Assembly (NCBI RefSeq): GCF_002008165.1
Contig: NZ_MRDM01000020.1
Coordinates: 186,001 to 250,000 of the forward strand
Direction of reading: 5' to 3'
DNA length: 64,000 nt
Origin: Rhizobium laguerreae
GTDB taxonomy: Bacteria > Pseudomonadota > Alphaproteobacteria > Rhizobiales > Rhizobiaceae
Every line of letters starts with the position of its first letter. The stretch's first letter is position 1. A model generated the notes under the pieces. That model did not search any database, had not been told where the DNA came from, and worked only from the letters and a program-made list of their open reading frames with translations. Both the position numbers and the translations under genes were made by a program. Shown here piece by piece: positions 26,961 to 35,228 of the stretch.

Positions 26961-27608
26961 ATGGCAGAAGAGAGCCTTTCAGACCGCATCCTGCGCGAGA
27001 ACGACGCCGTCTTCCGGACGATGCTGAGCCACCGCTTCGTCGAGGACGTCAAGAACGACAGGCTGAGCAAGGAGGCTTTCGAGCGTTATCTCGTCTATGA
27101 AGGCGCCTTCGTCGACAGCGCTATCTCGATCTTTGCCTATGCGGCGGCGACCGCTGAGACGATGCCGCAGAAGCGCTGGGTGATCGCGGTTCTCGATGCG
27201 CTTGCCAACGAGCAGATCGCCTATTTCGAGCGTACCTTCGCCAGCCGCGGCATCGATCCCTCGTCCTTCGATACCGGCATCGCCGAGGTCGAGGCCTTTC
27301 GCGCCGGCATGTTGGAGATCGCCCGCCAGGGCGGCTTCCTTGACACGGTTGCGGCGATGTTTGCGGCCGAGTGGATGTATTGGACCTGGTCGAAGGAAGC
27401 GGCGACCCGTTCAATCAGCGATCCGCTCTTGAAGGAATGGGTCGACCTGCATGTTGATCCGAATTTCGCCGCCCAGGCGCAATGGCTGAAGAATGAACTC
27501 GACATGACAGGAGAAACGCTGGAAGAGGATGAAAAAGCGCGGCTCAGCGCGATCTTCGGCCGGGCGATGCAGCTCGAGATCGATTTTCACGATGCGCCTT
27601 ACCTCTAG
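26961..27608 (+). CDS. tenA: TenA/PqqC-family protein without active-site cysteine
   Basis: 215 residues, all-helical TenA-like fold (FRTMLSHRFVEDVKNDRLSKEAFERYLVYEGAFVDSAISIFAYAAATA pattern; FAAEWMYWTWSKEA). TenA hydrolyses C-N bonds in thiamin degradation products. There is no cysteine anywhere in the protein, so it belongs with the TenA_E-like group, which relies on glutamates. No thiamin gene or riboswitch is nearby; it lies in a sugar-import operon. That context suggests cleavage of an amine or N-glycoside-like compound other than a thiamin precursor, which is inference. Confidence 0.82.
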   Translation: MAEESLSDRILRENDAVFRTMLSHRFVEDVKNDRLSKEAFERYLVYEGAFVDSAISIFAYAAATAETMPQKRWVIAVLDALANEQIAYFERTFASRGIDPSSFDTGIAEVEAFRAGMLEIARQGGFLDTVAAMFAAEWMYWTWSKEAATRSISDPLLKEWVDLHVDPNFAAQAQWLKNELDMTGETLEEDEKARLSAIFGRAMQLEIDFHDAPYL

Positions 27609-27609
27609 A

Positions 27610-27711
27610 GCAATTCCAGGAAAAGTGCGAAGCGGTTTTTCCGTCCGGAATTGCGTAAAAACAAAAGGTTAGAACGGTTCTGCGCTTTCACGAAAAGCTG
27701 AACCGTTCTAA
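27610..27711. repeat. Two rhizobial extragenic palindromes in tandem
   Basis: GCAATTCC (27610-27617) mirrors GGAATTGC (27647-27654), and TTAGAACGGTTC (27669-27680) perfectly mirrors GAACCGTTCTAA (27700-27711) around 19 bases. The block fills the space between the TenA-like gene and the kinase gene. It may end or attenuate the upstream transcript, and it is a common rhizobial repeat type. Confidence 0.75.
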
Positions 27712-27735
27712 GCTCCACCTTGCGAAAGCGGATGC

Positions 27736-28629
27736 ATGCGCGCCTACATAATCGGTAACGTCGCCATCGACGAAACCATCGCGGTTTCCGAACTTCCCCT
27801 CATCGGTGCCTCCATCCTGGGCAAAGCCGGGGGCAGCGATCTCGGCGGCAAGGGCACGAACCAGGCGGTCGTCATGGCCCGCTGCGGCGTTCCGACAACG
27901 CTGGTGGCGCCCGTCGGCAGGGATGCGAGAGCCGATACCATTCGCCATTACCTCGCGGACGAACCGCTTCAAAGCGAACTGATCGAAATGGAAGATGCAT
28001 CGAGCGACGTCTCGATCATCTTCCGGCTGCCGGGCGGCGAGAATGCCATCGTCACGACGACGGAATCGGCGCAGAGCCTGTCCCTGTCCGATGTCAGGCG
28101 GATCCTGTCGACGGCCGGTTCCGGCGATCTGATGATACTACAAGGCAACCTCTCCGACCGGACGACGCGCGACATTCTCGAGCATGCGAGAGCGATCGGC
28201 ATGGTCACCGCTTTCAATCCCTCACCGGTGCGCTCCTATTTCTCCGATCTCTGGGATCTGATCGACATCGCCTTCCTCAACAAGGGCGAGGCGCAGGCCC
28301 TGACGGGAACGACGGGCAGGGATGCTGCCGAATATCTGCTGAGCCGAGGCCTGCGTGAAATCGTCCTGACGCTGGGCGGCGACGGCGCGACGCTCGTGAA
28401 CCGGCACGATAGCATCGAAGTGCCCGCCCAGGTCTGCGAGGTTGTGGATACAACGGGCGCAGGCGATACCTTCATGGCCGCAGCACTGGCATCCTGCGCG
28501 CTGCGCGGGCAGCGCCTGGACAGGCTAGCCATCGAACACGCAGTTGCAGCCGCAGCCATCACCGTCTCAAGACATGGAACAAGAAAGGCATTTCCGACCA
28601 TTTCCGAGCTTGAAGCGATCCTGAGATAA
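27736..28629 (+). CDS. PfkB-family carbohydrate kinase (ribokinase-like)
   Basis: 297 residues. The substrate-binding GGKGTNQA (residues 37-44) and the second PfkB signature DTTGAGDTF (238-246, with D244 as catalytic base) are intact. N-terminal IIGNVAIDE matches ribokinase. It would phosphorylate a pentose or nucleoside released from the imported compound. It follows the repeat block and may have its own promoter, but it shares orientation and theme with the importer operon. Confidence 0.9.
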   Translation: MRAYIIGNVAIDETIAVSELPLIGASILGKAGGSDLGGKGTNQAVVMARCGVPTTLVAPVGRDARADTIRHYLADEPLQSELIEMEDASSDVSIIFRLPGGENAIVTTTESAQSLSLSDVRRILSTAGSGDLMILQGNLSDRTTRDILEHARAIGMVTAFNPSPVRSYFSDLWDLIDIAFLNKGEAQALTGTTGRDAAEYLLSRGLREIVLTLGGDGATLVNRHDSIEVPAQVCEVVDTTGAGDTFMAAALASCALRGQRLDRLAIEHAVAAAAITVSRHGTRKAFPTISELEAILR

Positions 28630-28733
28630 TCCGCTCGGCATGGGCGCGCTTCATAAAATCATCATCGGCCTCTGCGAAGGGATGGGCTCTTCGCGATTCA
28701 TCCCGTCATATCAGCAGCATCCGGACTTTTCTC

Positions 28734-29567
28734 ATGACATCTTCCCCGATTTCCGCGCGTCTTTCCCCGACCGCATCGTCCCGCCTCGTCGTGCTTGCCG
28801 AAACGGTATTGAAGGCGGGCGAAACTGCCCGCGGCTCCCTGCGGCGACGAACGTCGGCAGAAATGCTAGCCAAGGCGCCGCGCGATTATCAGACCGAAAT
28901 CGATGTCGCCGTCGAGCGGATCATCGTCGACGAGATGGCGAAGGCCTTCCCGGACTATGCCATCCAGGGCGAGGAAGCCGTCGGCAACCGCACGGCGGGT
29001 CCGGAAACGCCTGTTATCTACATCGACCCGATCGACGGCACGACCAATTACGCCTGGGGCATTCCGCATTTCGGCATGACGATCTCGATCGTCGAAAGCG
29101 GCAGGCTCGTCATGGGCGTCGTCTATGATGCCATGCAGGACGAGCTGTTCAGCGCCGAGATCGGTGGCGGCGCCTATCTGAACGGCGAGCGTATCCGCTG
29201 CGCCGATGTCGGCGACATCGAGAACGTACTTGTCGGCGCCGGTCTGCCGATCCCCGGCCAGGTCACGGCGGTTGCGGAAGAGACCTATTTCGAAGCCGTC
29301 AAACGCCTGATGGCGAATACGGCGGGTGTGCGCCGCCTCGGCTCGGCAGCCCTGTCGATCGCCTACGTCGCTTGCGGCCGCCTGGACGGATTCTTCGAAG
29401 ACGGGCTCGCGATCCATGATTTCGGCGCCTCGGCGCTGATGGTCGAAGAGGCGGGCGGCATCGTCACCCGTTTTTCCGGCGCTGCGGTTGTCGGAAAGAG
29501 CGATATCCTGGCCGCCAGCAAGGCGCTGCATCCCTGGCTGCTGGAAGGTTTTCGGAGCAAGGCGTGA
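28734..29567 (+). CDS. Inositol-monophosphatase-family phosphatase
   Basis: 277 residues. The lithium-sensitive phosphatase motifs are present: GEE (79-81), DPIDGTTN (98-105) and GLAIHDFGASAL near the C terminus. Substrates in the family include inositol phosphates, fructose bisphosphate, 3'-phosphoadenosine phosphate and histidinol phosphate. The ATG at 28734 has no strong ribosome site. It follows the PfkB kinase by 104 bases, an odd pairing of kinase and phosphatase that may act on different carbons of one sugar. Confidence 0.88.
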   Translation: MTSSPISARLSPTASSRLVVLAETVLKAGETARGSLRRRTSAEMLAKAPRDYQTEIDVAVERIIVDEMAKAFPDYAIQGEEAVGNRTAGPETPVIYIDPIDGTTNYAWGIPHFGMTISIVESGRLVMGVVYDAMQDELFSAEIGGGAYLNGERIRCADVGDIENVLVGAGLPIPGQVTAVAEETYFEAVKRLMANTAGVRRLGSAALSIAYVACGRLDGFFEDGLAIHDFGASALMVEEAGGIVTRFSGAAVVGKSDILAASKALHPWLLEGFRSKA

Positions 29568-29595
29568 ACGGGCGCGCCCGATAGAATCCGGCTGC

Positions 29596-30672
29596 CTAGA
29601 CTGGCAACAGCTCGACCTCGGTATCGCCCTTTGCCGGCATCGACTGATGGACGAGCTCGTTGTCGCGGAAGACGAAAAAGCCAGCGAAGCTCGGCTCGAC
29701 CCTCATCCCGGTCCGGGTGCGATCGTCCGGCGCCACCATCGCCTTCAGGCGGGCGCCGTCGGCAAGATCGACATCGACCATCTTGTGGGTGCCGAAATCG
29801 ACGGTGCGATGGACTGTCGCGGCATCCGCCCGATCCGAGGGACGGATCGTCAGCGCTTCCGGGCGGGCGGCCAGCGTCACCGGCCCATCCTCGACCGGAA
29901 CCGCAAGCGAAAAGAGCGGATGCTCGCAGACACCGTTCCTGGTATGACTCTGGACGAAATTCATCGAGCCGATGAAGCCTGCGACGAAAGCCGTCTGCGG
30001 TTGCCGGTAGATGGTGCTCGGCGGCGCGATCTGTTCGGTGCACCCGTCGCGCATGACGACGATGCGGTCGGCGAGCGCTAAGGCCTCATCCTGCCCATGG
30101 GTAACGAAGAGCGTGGTGATGCCGAGGCGCTGCTGGATATCGCGCACCTCCTCCCGCAGCCTCTCGCGCAGATGCTGGTCGAGGCTGGCGAAGGGCTCGT
30201 CGAGAAGAAGGATCTTCGGCTCGAGCACGAGCGAGCGGGCAAGGGCGACACGCTGCTGCTGGCCGCCTGACAGTTGCGTCGTCATCCGGCGTCCGTAATC
30301 AGCGAGGCCGACCAGATTAAGTGCAGCCTCGACACGCTCACGGATTTCCGCTTTCGGCAGCCGGCGAAGCTTCAGGCCAAAAGCGATATTGTTGAAGACG
30401 TCCATGTGCGTCCAGAGCGCATGGCTCTGGAACACCATGCCGGTCGGGCGCCGCTCGGGCGGCAGCGTCGTCACATCCTTCGCATCGATGCGGATGGTTC
30501 CGCCGCTCGGTCGCTCGAAGCCGCCGATCATCCTGAGAAGCGTCGACTTGCCGGAGCCGGATGGGCCGAGCAGGCAGACCAGCTCGCCGTCGCCGACTTC
30601 GAGCGAGAAGTCGCGAACGGCAAAGGTCGTCCCGAACAGCTTCGAAACGCCCTCGATCGAAAGATGTGCCAT
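29596..30672 (-). CDS. ABC transporter ATPase, PotA/FbpC type
   Basis: 358 residues from the ATG at 30672; a TTG two codons upstream is also in frame. Walker A GPSGSGKSTLLRM, signature LSGGQQQRVALARSL, Walker B ILLLDEPFASLDQHLRERL, then a TOBE domain (VTLAARPEALTIRPSD). It is the last gene of a four-gene minus-strand importer. The subfamily serves polyamines, ferric ion, thiamin or small acids; the binding protein does not settle which. Confidence 0.92.
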   Translation of the reverse strand: MAHLSIEGVSKLFGTTFAVRDFSLEVGDGELVCLLGPSGSGKSTLLRMIGGFERPSGGTIRIDAKDVTTLPPERRPTGMVFQSHALWTHMDVFNNIAFGLKLRRLPKAEIRERVEAALNLVGLADYGRRMTTQLSGGQQQRVALARSLVLEPKILLLDEPFASLDQHLRERLREEVRDIQQRLGITTLFVTHGQDEALALADRIVVMRDGCTEQIAPPSTIYRQPQTAFVAGFIGSMNFVQSHTRNGVCEHPLFSLAVPVEDGPVTLAARPEALTIRPSDRADAATVHRTVDFGTHKMVDVDLADGARLKAMVAPDDRTRTGMRVEPSFAGFFVFRDNELVHQSMPAKGDTEVELLPV

Positions 30673-30697
30673 TCTCAAACCCTTCCCTGAATTAACC

Positions 30698-31525
30698 TCA
30701 CGCGCCGAAGCCTCGTGCGAATGCGCCGGTGCCGATTACGCGGCGCGCAAACATCAGCGCGATGAAGGACGGCACCCACAGCATGACTGACAGTACGGCA
30801 CCGTATTGCACGACGATCTGGTTGTTGATGAAGCTGATCATCAGCACCGGCATGGTGCGAACCTGAGGCGCGCCGATCAACCAGGCGCCTTCGGTCTCGT
30901 AGAAGGTGCCGACGAAAGTCAAAAGCAGTGCGGCGGCGATCGTGGGTCCAGCCTGCGGCAGGGTGATCGACCAGAAGACGCGCAGCGGCGTGGCGCCCGC
31001 ATCGCGCGCCGCCTCTTCCATGCGCCGGTCGACATTCTGGAAGGCTGCGACCGGAATCCAGATCATCAGCATCAGCGTGCCGACAAGCTGGATCAGCACG
31101 ACGCCCCAGAACGTGCTGATCAGGCCGAGCTGCAGGAAGATGCCGGCAATGGCGACGAGCAGGCCGAATTTCGGGAAGGCATGCGATGCGAGGAACGACA
31201 GGAACAGGATGTTCCTGCCGGGAAAGCGCATGCGCGCGAAGGCGTAAGCCGCGGGAAGGCAGATCACGGCGGAAAGAATGGTGACCGTCGTCGTCAGCCG
31301 CAGGCTGAGGAAGAGCGCGTCCCAGACATCCGGACGCGCCAGCGTCTGGCCCCAGAAACGCAGGCCGAACTGCTGCGGGATCACCGATGGATAACGCCAG
31401 ACCTCGGTGAAAGCCCATGTTCCGACGACGATCAGCGGCAGCGCGATGAACAGCGTCAGCAGGCAGGCGAAGAGCATGCCGATCCAGTCGAAGCGAAGAT
31501 CCGTGCCCGATCTGCCGGCACTCAT
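30698..31525 (-). CDS. ABC transporter permease, PotC type
   Basis: 275 residues with about six helices; the ATG at 31525 overlaps the upstream permease stop (ATGA). The docking loop EEAARDAGATPLRVFWSITLPQ is clear. N-terminal LFACLLTLFIALPLIVVGTWAFTEVWRYP is the first helix and periplasmic segment. It pairs with the PotB-type protein at 31522-32412. Confidence 0.92.
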   Translation of the reverse strand: MSAGRSGTDLRFDWIGMLFACLLTLFIALPLIVVGTWAFTEVWRYPSVIPQQFGLRFWGQTLARPDVWDALFLSLRLTTTVTILSAVICLPAAYAFARMRFPGRNILFLSFLASHAFPKFGLLVAIAGIFLQLGLISTFWGVVLIQLVGTLMLMIWIPVAAFQNVDRRMEEAARDAGATPLRVFWSITLPQAGPTIAAALLLTFVGTFYETEGAWLIGAPQVRTMPVLMISFINNQIVVQYGAVLSVMLWVPSFIALMFARRVIGTGAFARGFGA

Positions 31526-32412
31526 GGCTGGGCCTCGCGGTTGCGGGCGATCGACCTGATATAGAAGATACCGAAGACCAGGCAGAAGCCGAAGGTGATG
31601 ACGGCCTGGGTCATGGCGTTTAGCGGGTCGTTCATGTCGGCGAAAGTGCGCTGCATGAACGGCCCCATCATCTCCGGCGATGCCGAGCCGAGCACATAGG
31701 GCAGGGTGAAGGCGGAGAAGATGCCGAGCACGGCGAAGGACGCGGTCACCAGCATGGAATTGCCCATGCGCGGCAGGATGATCGAGATGAACACCCGGAG
31801 CGGGCCTGCGCCGACATCGCGGGCGGCCTCGATAGCGCTGTTCGAAACGGAGGAGAGCCCGGCCGTCAGCATCAGCACCGTCAGGGGAAGATTGTCCCAG
31901 ACGAGGCCGATGACCGGTCCCCACGGCGTCAGATAGGGCGTGCGCAGCTTCGGCAGGCTGACAGCGTTCAGCAACAGGTCGACGGTGCCGTTCGGCCCGA
32001 TCGTCCTGATCAGTGCATAGGCAAGGATGATCGACGGCACGAACATCGGGAAGATCGCAAGAGCCTGCACATAGGCGGCAAGACGCCCTTGCGAGAACCG
32101 CAGGTAAAGCGCGATCGGAAGGCCGATCGCTAGAAGCAGAATGCCGCAGACGGCGGTGGTCCAGAGCGTCAGCCACAAATTGCCGAGGCTGTAGCTGTCG
32201 GTGAAGAAGAAGCGGTAGGAGGCAAGCGAGAATTCCGTCGCGCCGTCAGGGCCTCGAACGAAGATCGTGCCGACGACCGCCGAAAAGATCGGAAAGACGA
32301 TCAGCCATGCGAGCAGGAGGACCGGCAGGGCAACGAGGAGGAGCCCGATAGAGCTCCCCCTGTTGATGGACCGGTGACGGCGCAGAACCGCCGGCGCAGT
32401 GTCAGTGGACAT
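31522..32412 (-). CDS. ABC transporter permease, PotB type
   Basis: 296 residues starting MSTDTAPAVLRRHRS. The first helix GLLLVALPVLLLAWLIVFPIF is followed by the docking loop IEAARDVGAGPLRVFISIILPR. The start overlaps the binding-protein stop by one base and the stop overlaps the next permease start, so the membrane subunits are translationally coupled. Confidence 0.92.
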   Translation of the reverse strand: MSTDTAPAVLRRHRSINRGSSIGLLLVALPVLLLAWLIVFPIFSAVVGTIFVRGPDGATEFSLASYRFFFTDSYSLGNLWLTLWTTAVCGILLLAIGLPIALYLRFSQGRLAAYVQALAIFPMFVPSIILAYALIRTIGPNGTVDLLLNAVSLPKLRTPYLTPWGPVIGLVWDNLPLTVLMLTAGLSSVSNSAIEAARDVGAGPLRVFISIILPRMGNSMLVTASFAVLGIFSAFTLPYVLGSASPEMMGPFMQRTFADMNDPLNAMTQAVITFGFCLVFGIFYIRSIARNREAQP

Positions 32413-33557
32413 CAGGTGCGGCTGATGCTTGGCGCGACGTTGCGGTACCAGCCGTCGGCGATCGCCTTTTCCCAGTCGCCGCCCGGAAAGGTCGGAATGG
32501 TTGACGGAATGACGTCGGCATATTTCTTGCGGAGATCGTCGGAGATGTGATCCCAGGAGACGGCAGGGAAGCCGCCGATATTGGTGATGATCGCTTCCTG
32601 CATTTCCTTCGTCAGCATGAATGCGGCAAGCTTCAGGGCCGCATCCTTGTTGGCGCCGTTCGAGAAGACGGTGATGCTGGAGAAGCCGCCGCAAAGGGCA
32701 AGATCGCTAAGCTGCACGAGGCCGGTCGTGTCAGGCAGTACGCCCTGGGAGATTGCCTGCAGCACCTGGTCCGACCAGACCGGCACCATGGTGACGACGC
32801 CCTGGGCGAGCAGTTGGATCGACTGGGTGTTGCCAGCCGTATAGGCGCCCTTGTCGTAGAGCGCAGGCGCGAGGTCGTTGAGGATCTTCCAGGCCGGCGT
32901 CAGCGTTTCAATGGCGAAATCGGCGGTGAAATTGTCGATCTTGAACTTCTTCGGATCGCGGCCGTTCGCTTCATGGATCGCGCGGCGCACGAAATTTCCG
33001 CCCGAACCGCCCTTGTCGGGACGGTTGTAGATGAACTGGCCCGGATTGGCCTTGATCCAGGCGGTTAGCTGATCCCAGCTTTTCGGCACATCCTTCGGAT
33101 CAAGCTTGGTCGTGTCGTAGGCGAGAAGGACCTGCGAACCGCGATAGGGAAGGGAGAAGGGGGTATCGAAGGCAAGCGGGTTGATATGGTCATAGCCCTC
33201 GATGTTCTCGGCGGAGAATTTCACCCAGAGGCCGGCATCGATGCCGCCGGATGGCAGGCGCGGATCGAACTGCTCGAAAAGGTCGGCTTGCGGATCGGTC
33301 TTCGTCTTCAGCGCGGCGAGCGCACGGTCGGCGATGGCGCGCAGACCATTATTGTCGCCGGCATCGGTCACCTTCAGGGCGACGGCGGGATGTGCCTTTT
33401 CGAAGGCCGGGCGGATGACGTTGTTCCAGAGGTCGACGATATTGGCATCGGAACCGCTGTAGAGGTCGATCGTGCCGGCCGCAGCCGATGCGAAACGCGG
33501 AAGCGCCAGCAGACCGGCTGCAGCTGACGATGTGATCAGAAATTCGCGTCTATTCAT
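32412..33557 (-). CDS. ABC substrate-binding protein, PotD/Fbp-like
   Basis: 381 residues. The leader MNRREFLITSSAAAGLLALP is a Tat-type signal (RREFL). The mature protein is a family-1 extracellular binding protein: IDLYSGSDANIVDLWNNVIRPAFEKAHP, LRAIADRALAALKTKTDPQADLFEQFDP, PYRGSQVLLAYDTTKL and NPGQFIYNRPDKGGSGGNFVRRA. It resembles proteins binding polyamines, thiamin or iron. It is the first gene of the importer operon; no enzyme gene lies in the same direction to hint at the ligand. Confidence 0.9.
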   Translation of the reverse strand: MNRREFLITSSAAAGLLALPRFASAAAGTIDLYSGSDANIVDLWNNVIRPAFEKAHPAVALKVTDAGDNNGLRAIADRALAALKTKTDPQADLFEQFDPRLPSGGIDAGLWVKFSAENIEGYDHINPLAFDTPFSLPYRGSQVLLAYDTTKLDPKDVPKSWDQLTAWIKANPGQFIYNRPDKGGSGGNFVRRAIHEANGRDPKKFKIDNFTADFAIETLTPAWKILNDLAPALYDKGAYTAGNTQSIQLLAQGVVTMVPVWSDQVLQAISQGVLPDTTGLVQLSDLALCGGFSSITVFSNGANKDAALKLAAFMLTKEMQEAIITNIGGFPAVSWDHISDDLRKKYADVIPSTIPTFPGGDWEKAIADGWYRNVAPSISRT

Positions 33558-33742
33558 AACCCGTCTCCATCAGGTGTCGAGGCTCAGCCTCCGCAGGATT
33601 GTCTGAGGCCTTGCTAGCGCCGGCGCGTAACATCGACATGACAGATCGGGCGTATCTGGGGGAAATTGCACAGCTGTGCTCTTTGCACCCTGTGGAAATC
33701 GGCGGCAGGAAATACTATCTCTTGCGGAAAAGGAGATATCCA

Positions 33743-34252
33743 ATGACCGAAGAACGTGCAGTCCTCGCCGGCGGTTGCTTCTGGGGCATGCAAGACCTTA
33801 TCCGCCGATACAAGGGCGTGATCTCGACCCGCGTCGGCTATACCGGCGGCGATGTGCCGAATGCCACCTATCGCAACCACGGAACCCATGCCGAGGCGAT
33901 CGAGATCATCTTCGACCCCTCAAGGATCAGCTATCGGGAAATCCTCGAATTCTTCTTCCAGATCCACGACCCGAGCACGCGCAACCGCCAGGGCAACGAC
34001 GTTGGCTTGAGCTACCGCTCGGCAATCTTCTACGTCACCCCTGAGCAGGAGCGCGTCGCCAAAGACACGATCGCCGATGTCGACGCATCAGGCCTGTGGC
34101 CCGGCAAGGTCGTCACCGAAGTCGTGCCGGTTAGCGATTTCTGGGAGGCGGAACCCGAGCACCAGGATTATCTGGAGCGGATTCCAAACGGCTATACCTG
34201 CCACTTTGTCCGGCCCGGCTGGAAACTGCCGGTTCGTCAGAAGATCGCCTGA
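33743..34252 (+). CDS. msrA: Peptide methionine sulfoxide reductase MsrA
   Basis: 169 residues starting behind an excellent AAAAGGAG site; the upstream in-frame extension to 33599 has no such site. The catalytic motif AGGCFWGMQD places the reactive cysteine at residue 12, and NRQGNDVGLSYRSAIFY and NGYTCHF are conserved MsrA segments. It reduces methionine-S-sulfoxide in proteins using thioredoxin. It stands alone between an importer operon and a LysR gene. No signal peptide, so it is cytoplasmic. Confidence 0.95.
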   Translation: MTEERAVLAGGCFWGMQDLIRRYKGVISTRVGYTGGDVPNATYRNHGTHAEAIEIIFDPSRISYREILEFFFQIHDPSTRNRQGNDVGLSYRSAIFYVTPEQERVAKDTIADVDASGLWPGKVVTEVVPVSDFWEAEPEHQDYLERIPNGYTCHFVRPGWKLPVRQKIA

Positions 34253-34258
34253 AATTGA

Positions 34259-35131
34259 TCAGGCTCCCATCGCCGCGCGGCTGGTTTCCAGAAGCGCGGC
34301 GACGAGGTTTGCCCGTGGCGAGGATCGCGTCACCACGATGCCTACGGTGCGCACAGCGGACGAGCGGGGCAGGGGCAGCTTGACGACATCTAGTCCCGCT
34401 GGCCAGGGCGGCGCCCAATCCGGCACGATCGAGATTCCGAGACCGCGGTCTACCATCACCGCGATCGCCTCCAGCGCGTCGAGCTCATAACGCTCGACCG
34501 GATGGATGCCGGTCTCGCGCAGATATTCGTCGGCGATGTGACCACCCCACTGGTTGCGGTCGTAGCGGATGAAGGGCAGGGTCTTCAACAGTTGGAGCGG
34601 ATCCGCCCCCTCACGGTCCCGCGGCGCGATCAACACCAGGGGTTCCTGGCGCAGCTTGTTGAAGGTTAGCGTCTTCTGCATCGGAAATCGCGGTTCGATG
34701 ATGAAGGCCGCATCCAGCCCGCCGTTCAAAACCTCGGCATAGAGGTCCATCGACGCGCCCGGCTTGAGGAAGATCTCGATCAGCGGATAGTCCTGGGCGA
34801 GACGGTGGAGAATGTCGGGAACGAGACCGGTCAGCGCCGTATTGATCGCCCCGATCCGCATCTCGCCCGAAATCGTCGCGGTGCCGGCCATCGCCTTCAG
34901 GTCGCGTGTATCGCGAACCAGATCCCTGCAGCGTTCGAGAATGGCAAAACCCGCCTCCGTCGGCCGCATGACGCGGCCGGAGCGCACCAGCAGCCGCACC
35001 CCGAGCTCGGCCTCCAATGCGCGGATGCGCTGGGCAACGGCCGCAGGCGTGAGGTTCAGCCGCTGGGCGGCCTCCGCCAGCGAGTGCCGCTCGGCAACGA
35101 CAATAAAGGTTTCGAGAAAGCGGGTGTCCAT
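34259..35131 (-). CDS. LysR-family transcriptional regulator
   Basis: 290 residues. The winged-helix domain MDTRFLETFIVVAERHSLAEAAQRLNLTPAAVAQRIRALEAELGVRLL-type N terminus is unmistakable, followed by a two-lobe effector domain (MRIGAINTALTGLVPDIL, GGLDAAFIIEPRF, GLGISIVPDW). It diverges from the SDR/RraA-like pair at 35229 with a palindrome just before its start codon, so those two genes are its likely targets. Confidence 0.93.
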   Translation of the reverse strand: MDTRFLETFIVVAERHSLAEAAQRLNLTPAAVAQRIRALEAELGVRLLVRSGRVMRPTEAGFAILERCRDLVRDTRDLKAMAGTATISGEMRIGAINTALTGLVPDILHRLAQDYPLIEIFLKPGASMDLYAEVLNGGLDAAFIIEPRFPMQKTLTFNKLRQEPLVLIAPRDREGADPLQLLKTLPFIRYDRNQWGGHIADEYLRETGIHPVERYELDALEAIAVMVDRGLGISIVPDWAPPWPAGLDVVKLPLPRSSAVRTVGIVVTRSSPRANLVAALLETSRAAMGA

Positions 35132-35132
35132 C

Positions 35133-35147
35133 GATAGTTTTTCTATC
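35133..35147. promoter_or_regulatory. Palindrome at LysR start, candidate operator
   Basis: GATAGTTTTTCTATC is a perfect dyad (GATAG / CTATC) two bases upstream of the LysR start codon in the 97-bp divergent region. Position fits autoregulation by the LysR protein, though the spacing is not the standard T-N11-A. Confidence 0.45.
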
Positions 35148-35228
35148 TCCTGAACGAAGCAAAAGCGATATTTTATTTACGATCCATTGCTCCGAAAGAT
35201 GGCCCGACCCTATGAGGAGATGAATGAA

